Shown here: positions 58,301 through 64,000 of the stretch, piece by piece | How positions within the stretch are numbered: the stretch's first letter is position 1 | How the letters are laid out: each line of letters starts with the position of its first letter | NCBI GenBank assembly: GCA_021292105.1 | Contig: CM037871.1 | Location: forward strand, 55,196,866 to 55,260,865 | Direction: 5' to 3' | Origin: Anadara kagoshimensis | Lineage: Eukaryota; Mollusca; Bivalvia; Arcoida; Arcidae | Length of the DNA stretch: 64,000 bases | Notes under the pieces: model-generated | The model's input: the letters and a program-made list of their open reading frames with translations, nothing else | Databases searched by the model: none | What the model was told of the DNA's origin: nothing | Made by a program: the position numbers and the translations under genes

Positions 58301-59747
58301 TACAAATAAAAGAGCGTGGAAGCTATTTGATTGATGAAGATGAATATTTTGTGTCAGGAATGGCTATGTAGCAACTCCCAATAAAGTCCAACGCCGAATG
58401 AAGTCCAAACTTCATTAGGCATCGAAATTACGTACATGTATGTATGCAATGCCTAATAGAGCCCGGATTTCATTTGGCGTTGATAATTTCGACGCCTTAT
58501 AATGTGTTAAGGCTGAAGCTCCGGACGAGAAGTCAAATACAGTCGTTTAATTTTGAGAATAATTTTATTTTCTTATACCAAACTGACTTCTCGAATGGGG
58601 CCTTATCTATCTTTGGATTTCATTAGACGTTGAACTAATGAAATCCAGACTTCATTAGGCGTTGGACTTCAATAGGAGTTGTTACATGGTTACCCGAAAT
58701 CCAAGTAGACCGCCATGACTATGAACAGGAAAACATAAATACCCGTTACAGATTTAGATATGGACTGATTTGGTTCAAGTTTGATATAGAATGTCTGAGA
58801 TGTATAACCATTTTACATGTAAAGGTTTTCTCGGTGCCCAGGTTGTACGTTGTCCCAATTTCCAAGGATCATGCAAATTATGTGTTGTTATTTTAAGCTG
58901 ATCATTTGAAAAACTGTTTTGAAACCATTAGGCCGAATAAAAGCATTTAGACCGTTTTAATTCAACTTTTATGTATAGTAAAACAGATTCATAGTCATTT
59001 AACATATGTAACAGGTTTTTCTGAAGTTCATGATAATCGTAGATTTAGCTTTCAATGAGTATTCTAGTCAGGTGTAATTTTTGGCCAAGTTTGTCAAAAT
59101 CTTCTCATTTAGATCAACAAGGCCAAATTGAATGATTTAATTGTGAAAAATCCTCGGTGATGTTTATTTAAAATTGTGTATTGCGTTGCGTTGCGTTAAA
59201 ACACCGATATTCGGCAAGCAAACTGAAATCTCACTAGAGACTGTTTAACCTAGGGGGTTTATGGCCTAGGTTATAAGAAACAAGTATGGTTCGGCTTTTG
59301 AAATCTGGATCCAGTTGTTCAAGGTTTGATTAGTTTAATTAATGATTAACACAAATTCGAAACATCAATTAAAATCAACATATTATTCATCAAATTAAGA
59401 GAATTAAAACCATGTGCTTCAGTCTGATGAAATTCCATTCACTTTTGTCCTTTTGGTCATTAATTTTTACAACATATTTAAAATAATGCATAATTCAAAA
59501 TTTGGCTATCAACTGATTAAACTAATCAAGCTTCGGACTACTGCCCCAGATATACATGTTATAATGATATGCGTGTCATGAACACCAGTTTTGATCATTA
59601 ATTCAAAATTAAATTTCTAATTTAACCTCATATATATCACTCACCAAGAACTTTTCCGTCTTCAAATAAATTATCCACCGATAGTTTTCCATCACGGATA
59701 TTACGGAGTATCGTGGCCCCCTTCAGTACGTTTTTTATATCCGTCAT
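55237..59747 (-). CDS. nucleoredoxin/tryparedoxin-like thioredoxin-fold protein, 3 exons
   Basis: The CDS joins 59747-59645, 58155-57953 and 55374-55237: 103+203+138 = 444 bp, 147 residues and TAA. All introns are GT-AG and phases agree (1, then 0). The predicted protein has the redox motif WCPPC at residues 42-46 followed by RAFTPILEKFY, a central strand LEILFISFDND (68-78), the MPW turn (89-91) and the cis-proline GIP (113-115) in YDVQGIPRLIML. WCPPC with this spacing is typical of nucleoredoxins and tryparedoxins, which reduce or exchange disulfides in partner proteins. Its length is close to that of single-domain members, such as tryparedoxins and nucleoredoxin-like proteins; the three-domain nucleoredoxin is much longer. 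No signal peptide is seen, so it is likely cytosolic or nuclear. The C-terminus ends soon after the last strand. I cannot say which paralogue it is. Confidence 0.88.
55500..55660. repeat. imperfect ~55-bp tandem repeat in intron 2
   Basis: TGCGTCATTAGAGGGGGCG, GATAGAGTGCTTGT and AATAAGAAGG recur three times with variation. Confidence 0.7.
55732..55780. mobile_element. half copy of the hairpin MITE, in intron 2
   Basis: TGTCATATACGTTAATCATA ... CAATAATGGTATATATGACA: one near-palindromic half of the family at 16682. Confidence 0.75.
56126..56467. mobile_element. hAT-like MITE with 5-bp target duplication, in intron 2
   Basis: Starts CAGGGGCGGATACAGG and ends CCTAAATCCGCCACTG, flanked on both sides by CACAC. 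G-runs follow the left end and C-runs precede the right end, as in the element at 6649. It contains a CT microsatellite (56390-56410) and the short hairpin GCGCCGAAGGCGC. Confidence 0.82.
57953..58155 (-). CDS. exon 2 of the nucleoredoxin-like gene, active-site exon
   Basis: Acceptor GAATTTTTCAG and donor AAG/GTAAAAAC. Encodes GLYFSGRWCPPCRAFTPILE to the NRRVK end. The two active-site cysteines are residues 43 and 46. Confidence 0.9.
58367..58687. mobile_element. MITE with ~55-bp inverted arms, in intron 1
   Basis: Left AGTCCAACGCCGAATGAAGT and right ACTTCATTAGGCGTTGGACT are complementary with few mismatches, continuing outward to AGCAACTCC/GGAGTTGTT. Non-coding. Confidence 0.78.
59306..59552. 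mobile_element. MITE with GATTAGTTTAATT arms, in intron 1
   Basis: Left CTGGATCCAGTTGTTCAAGG with TTTGATTAGTTTAATTAA, right TTGATTAAACTAATCAAGC... ending TGCCCCAGAT; the arms match imperfectly. Confidence 0.6.
59645..59747 (-). CDS. exon 1 (coding part) of the nucleoredoxin-like gene
   Basis: ATG at 59747-59745 gives MTDIKNVLKGATILRNIRDG and ends in phase 1 at the donor CTTG/GTGAGTG. The start is chosen because an upstream ATG at 59754 is out of frame. Confidence 0.82.
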
Positions 59748-59905
59748 TATTCATCAAAGTCTGTAAAAAATGAAAATAGGATTGGAATCAATTAACTGAT
59801 ATATAAATATGATTTCCTCACCCTTGAAACAAACAAGGCGACACTATCTCGTAATGGCGAAATTCTACGCGCACCTGCTCTGATGCAATTTATGCAAGAC
59901 AAACA
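59748..59905 (-). promoter_or_regulatory. probable 5' UTR with a 61-bp intron
   Basis: Acceptor TTTTTTACAG at 59761 and a donor-like AAGG/GTGAGG at 59821 would define a 61-bp intron, with a CpG-bearing upstream segment at 59822-59900 as first exon. No TATA box is clear. Inferred only from splice-site words. Confidence 0.4.
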
Positions 59906-60572
59906 AAATGTTCAAGAAATACCTAACATTATTTCCTTTATTTATGACAATAAGTTAACATATCAAAACAAAATCTATGAATGTGTGAAAAACACCCAAA
60001 CAAACAAAGATTGTTTAACTGATTGGTCATGTCAGTTCAGATTGTAACATCAGGGGCTTATAGCTTTTCCGGCATTTTTCTGTCCGATCTCGTAATTTAC
60101 TTATGTTACATTTTATGCACATGTAAACAGTTTTATACAAGTCATCTAAAAATATAATTGGGGGGGGGGGGGGGGGAGTGTTTACATTGAAGTAAAGACA
60201 GCAACGTATGTAAAAGTGTGCTTCATTGAGTAATAAAAACGATAAGGCGATATGCATGTACTTGCGGTAACATCATTTTAAGCTAATAGTAATTGTATTT
60301 GTCAAGAATGTTGATTCGTAAAAATAAGAAAGAAAAAGAACAGGGTCAAATTTTGCCAAACTTAAAGGAATAACTTGTATGTATATACTGTATGATAATC
60401 TTTATAACAATCACCAACAAATCTAATGAGTTGCCATGTTTTGTTTTAACTTTCAGTGATACAAATCAATTTAAATGGAATACATTTATTCAAACTACAT
60501 ATAGTTCTTCACATCATATGTGTTAGCTGTATCTATTTATTTTGAACAATTAAAAAAATAATAATAATAAAA

Positions 60573-60615
<43 letters not shown>

Positions 60616-60950
60616 ATTATATGCGGAAATATCTGTAAAAATTTATGTTAGAATTAATATTGTTTGGCACAATTAGTACGTATTTATTTTTGTTGTCACA
60701 GTGTTGTTGTCGCTGTTTTTTTTTTTTTTTTGTTGCTGTTGTTTATAGCTTTGTGGTTTTAATACTAAGACTGCTTTTATTTGCAACACTAGACGGCTGT
60801 TTTGTAACAAAATTCCACAAAAGTAGTGCTCCAACCAAAATTGTAGAAATCCAAATATTGTTAAAAATAATGTTTAAAATAAGAAAATTGAACGACCAAA
60901 ATATGTTTTACCAAATCAAAGCAATTTGGACAATATAACACGGTTTATAA
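59906..60950. other. non-coding stretch with G-run and (AAAT)n
   Basis: G-run at 60160-60176, (AAAT)n at 60571-60617, T-run at 60717-60731. No exon recognised. Confidence 0.5.
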
Positions 60951-60951
60951 T

Positions 60952-61203
60952 GAAGAACCCAGTTTCATAATCATTTAAAAATTAAAAATTAAGATTTCCC
61001 TTAATTTTTAAATCTGGTCTAGCAAATTTGAAATCTGATTTTTTTTTGGTTAGTTTGAAGATATTTATTAATTTCATGTGTCATTTTGAAGATCGCTCTA
61101 AGCTTATTATATCAATGTTTTACTTTTGTTTAAACTTTGTATTTGTAAAACGATAAAAATCGCCAAACTTTAGTGACAAATTAAGTTACATGAAACTGGG
61201 GCC
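60952..61203. mobile_element. MITE, GGCCCCGGTTTCACAATC family, copy 3
   Basis: CCCAGTTTCATAATCA at the left and TACATGAAACTGGGGCC at the right, in opposite orientation, with AT-rich arms. Confidence 0.6.
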
Positions 61204-61692
61204 TGTCATGACTACATATACTCTATGTATATCGTCAATAGTCTATGAACTATAATAGACTTGTTTATGGGGAATATTGACGATGTCTCTTCATGTATAA
61301 TGTACGTCTATCATGTCTGTATGTCTATCATGTCTGTATGTCTATCATATCAATACTCAGATTGTATTCAAATGTGATGGATTCTTAAAGTCTCGTTATT
61401 ATCGATTTTTTTAATGGTATGCTTGGTTTTAATTCGATATTATTCTACGAAATGCCATCATCTCTTTATGCTTGCTTTGTTTTTGAGTCCGCGATTTATA
61501 CAATGAATACATACACAGAAAAGTAGTTTGCTTTTTTACCAGATAAACATTAGTCATGCTTCAGCTAAAATTGATACGCAGGAGATTACACTAAAGATGC
61601 CTAGAAAACGGAATTCGAACTAACTTTGATCAGAATTAAGGTCAGAGGCGGACTATGATTACGTGTAACAATTGTAAAACAAAACTCAAGAA

Positions 61693-61758
61693 CCACCTCC
61701 ACCACCACCACCACCACCACCATCATCATCATTATCATCATCATCATCATCATCATCA

Positions 61759-61792
<34 letters not shown>
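61693..61792. repeat. (CAC)n(CAT)n trinucleotide microsatellite
   Basis: 100 bp of CAC then CAT repeats with two interruptions. Confidence 0.96.
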
Positions 61793-62084
61793 ATTTATTT
61801 CCTCAATACTAGAATACATATGTAATAGACTTGAATCAACCTTCAAAACGACACCGTTTAAGTTTCTCAATATCTTGAAAAATAACAAAAGAAAACAAGC
61901 TAACCAGTCCATGCCCAAATCGTAATCAAAAGCAACAGTTACAACTGACAAATTAGGTTAAACACTTGAACTTCTACCATAGAAGTGAGAATGGGTACTC
62001 TGGAAGGGTGAGCACCCCCTGTTTAGTAAGCTAAACCCGTAATTAAGATTATTAGATACACAGTTATTGCGATTACAATTTTGC

Positions 62085-62135
62085 TTAATTTAAGTTGAAG
62101 AAAATCTTAGTTAAGGAAAGGACCAGGCTCTCAAA
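62085..62135. mobile_element. MITE fragment, GGCCCCGGTTTCACAATC family
   Basis: TTAAGTTGAAGAAAATCTTA and GTTAAGGAAAGGACCAGG match one arm of the copy at 722. Confidence 0.4.
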
Positions 62136-62424
62136 ACTTGACAACGGCAAAAACTCGATAACTTTTAGCAGCATTTTACCAATTTTAAAGTATTTCAAAC
62201 AAAAATTAGAATATACATGTATAGTCTAGATGTAATAAACTTATCGTGATCTTAAAAATGACAACTAAAACATATATACGAATATATTGTACACTAACAA
62301 AATTATTCAGATTTCAATTTGGGTAGACGTACGTGAAGGAGTAAATGTGTTGCGTTCAAATATTGATATAATTATGATATTTATAATTAACTTGAACAAA
62401 AAGAGCTATTTGAAACGGAGGTAC

Positions 62425-62530
62425 GTACCCTTCCGGAGCAGCACCCGGCCTCACTTCCCTGGTGGAAGTTCACATGTTTAAATTAACTTACAAATTTTCA
62501 AAGTATTTACTTTGCTTTGGGAATGTTTTT
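62425..62530 (+). repeat. dispersed CTTCCCTGGTGGAAGTTCAC module, copy 5
   Basis: Preceded by TACCCTTCCGGAGCAGCACC and followed by the AAAGTATTTACTTTGCTTTG segment. Confidence 0.6.
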
Positions 62531-62906
62531 AGTTAACAACATGGTTTCTAAACTATGGTAATTATTTATCGCTAACAAAACTGTTTTGAGTAGAAATGTG
62601 ATAATCAGAATTTAATATGTGTTTTTAGTACATTCTGATTTTTATTCTATGTATTTTACATATTATAAAGTGCAAATGTTAATACAAGGGAGTAAATAGC
62701 AATGAGAATTTGTGATAAGTTTGTAAAGCGATGTTTATTTTGTAATTATAGAAGATAAAAAGATGTTTAAAGGATGTGGCAAATAAGCGTATCTCAGCGT
62801 GATAATAATAAAATGACAAATGTTCAGAGTCTTCATGTTTTGATTTTTTTTTCATTTTTAGTACTTTTTGAATTTATACTGTAATATTCTACTAAAATAT
62901 TACCAA

Positions 62907-63228
62907 TGCGGTAGCTCAGTTGGTAGAGTGCTCGCTCCGTAAGTGGGAGGTCGTGGGTTCGAACACCGGCCGGGTCTGCCCTAGACTTGAAAGAGATTAG
63001 TGACTGTTCTTTCGCCAAGCAATCGGCATTACGAAATGAAAGTCACGGTTCTTTCGGATAAGAACTTAAAATAAACGAGGTCCCGTGTCATGGTAGGTTT
63101 GGCACGATAAAGAACCCTGTTTTATTATGGCATCAGCGCAACCCACAGGCAAAATTTTGTACCTTCGCCTATAGCTAGCGACATCTCGATATAAGTTAAA
63201 TTTTCTTGACTGGGACGTTAAACACCTC
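62907..63228 (+). mobile_element. tRNA-headed SINE, near full length
   Basis: A box TAGCTCAGTTGG, B box GGTTCGAACACC, then TAGTGACTGTTC, GGCATTACGAAATGAAAGTC, GGCACGATAAAGAACCCTG, CGACATCTCGATATAAG and tail TTCTTGACTGGGACGTTAAA. This is the best reference copy in the window and shows what the copies at 6424, 24109, 31018 and 33046 have lost. It is not a functional tRNA gene: the body follows directly and the cloverleaf is not conserved. Confidence 0.88.
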
Positions 63229-63417
63229 ATTACTACAAAAATGAATTTAAAGGATGTAATAATAAATTATAAAAAGCGTTTCCCGGCGTGATGATACTCA
63301 AACAAGCATACTAATGCTTGCGCGCATGTTATGGTTTTTTTCACTTTGAGAACCTCTTGAAAAAAATATGTATATTTGTTATATTATACTTCAATGTCTA
63401 CTTTGTATAGGTTAACA

Positions 63418-63631
63418 ACATTGACCTGTCCGCTTGACCTTTCATTAGAAATATCTATATAGGAGGATCCACCTAATACATGGGTAGTTAATACATACAT
63501 ATGACACAGGTGTGCTCTATGAGGTGAGTATATCTCAAGATGTATACAAAATAAACACCTGTGCTCCCTGTACATAGATGTACTTGGTCTGTGATGAATA
63601 TTTAAATGAAAGGTCAAGCGGACAGGTCAAA
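63418..63631. mobile_element. MITE-like inverted repeat, TTGACCTGTCCGCTTGACCT
   Basis: The perfect 25-bp arms at 63421-63445 and 63606-63630 face each other over 160 bp containing ACAGGTGTG/CACCTGTG in inverted form. Ends and target duplication are not certain. Confidence 0.65.
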
Positions 63632-64000
63632 CATGTTTGTCTATACTCGGTATCTCATAATTATACATTAAAGTCTGTTTACAACCAATTAGTCTCTTGG
63701 TATTTAACCCCTTTCATAGGGTTAACGTGTGAATAAAAATCATAGCTTTTTGCATCGTGAAAACAAGCCTATGCCGTAATGTGGCCTGTTGTAACCGGTG
63801 TCTAATCTACTCTCTTGACTTCATATTAAAACTTTTTAATATCGCCTTCTATATCGCTATGTAAATTGTTTTAGCGCCATTTTCCTAACCTTTGCGGCGA
63901 TACCAAAAACAGGAGTGAGAGGGTTTTTCATATGCTAATCAGTTTCTGTTACGGGTCATTCACACATTCTTCTTCGATTCTACGAAGATAGTCACCCCCA
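63632..64000. other. window edge, nothing recognised
   Basis: No exon or repeat that I can support. GC rises slightly after 63840. Confidence 0.4.

Noticed and set aside
60645-60938. 97-codon ORF with Cys/Phe run
   Set aside because: Low complexity around a T-run; no splice context or motif.

Overview
The window looks like AT-rich nuclear DNA from a marine invertebrate, most likely a bivalve mollusc. The evidence is spliced genes with GT-AG introns, no operons, and many repeats that resemble molluscan families: tRNA-headed SINEs, pearl/Helentron-like elements with tandem cores, hairpin MITEs and a Tx1/L1-like LINE. The species cannot be fixed from sequence alone. I saw no rRNA gene, no genuine tRNA gene, no CRISPR array and no retrovirus, LTR element or Polinton.

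Host genes are few. (1) On the minus strand at 59747-55237 there is a compact three-exon gene for a 147-residue thioredoxin-fold protein of the nucleoredoxin/tryparedoxin type (WCPPC active site, cis-proline GIP). All splice junctions agree in phase and the frame is unbroken. Each exon is too short to stand out as a long ORF. (2) On the minus strand at about 29241-20328 there is a BTB/C2H2 zinc-finger gene: a 4.8-kb exon with a BTB domain, one zinc finger and a long linker carrying two coding minisatellites (48 bp x about 21 and 33 bp x about 31), then a 56-bp exon, then an exon with about ten zinc fingers. It is interrupted by several frameshifts and in-frame stops, so it is a decaying gene or carries assembly errors. 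An exon-like relative of the start of the BTB exon lies upstream at 30203-30082.

Layout. 0-6 kb: a MITE and a 4.84-kb element with 15-bp terminal inverted repeats and a TTA target duplication. 6.4-8.5 kb: a SINE split by a 1.68-kb hAT-like element with 5-bp target duplications, which itself carries an older SINE. 9-20 kb: mostly non-coding, with a mariner deletion derivative, a hairpin MITE and small minisatellites. 20-32 kb: the BTB/zinc-finger locus, with SINEs and palindromic MITEs in introns and flanks. 32.8-41.2 kb: a 4.2-kb direct tandem duplication. 41.0-44.6 kb: a 3.5-kb element with about 680-bp inverted arms, one of which contains the duplication breakpoint. 44.8-47.0 kb: two long palindromes and a 5'-truncated LINE. 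47.1-49.0 kb: a satellite of about 33 copies of a 60-bp unit made from the SINE's tRNA-like head. 50.4-52.4 kb: a pearl/Helentron-like element with about eight 147-bp core repeats, inserted in a hairpin MITE. 55-60 kb: the nucleoredoxin-like gene with MITEs in its introns. 60-64 kb: microsatellites, MITEs and a full-length SINE.

The strongest candidates for something undescribed are the SINE-head satellite, the long-inverted-repeat element with repeated GTTACGCTTT-type motifs in its arms, and the pearl-like element whose core repeats carry nuclear-receptor-like half-sites. The two copies of the tandem duplication differ almost only by small indels, so residual long-read indel error must be kept in mind when judging broken frames here.
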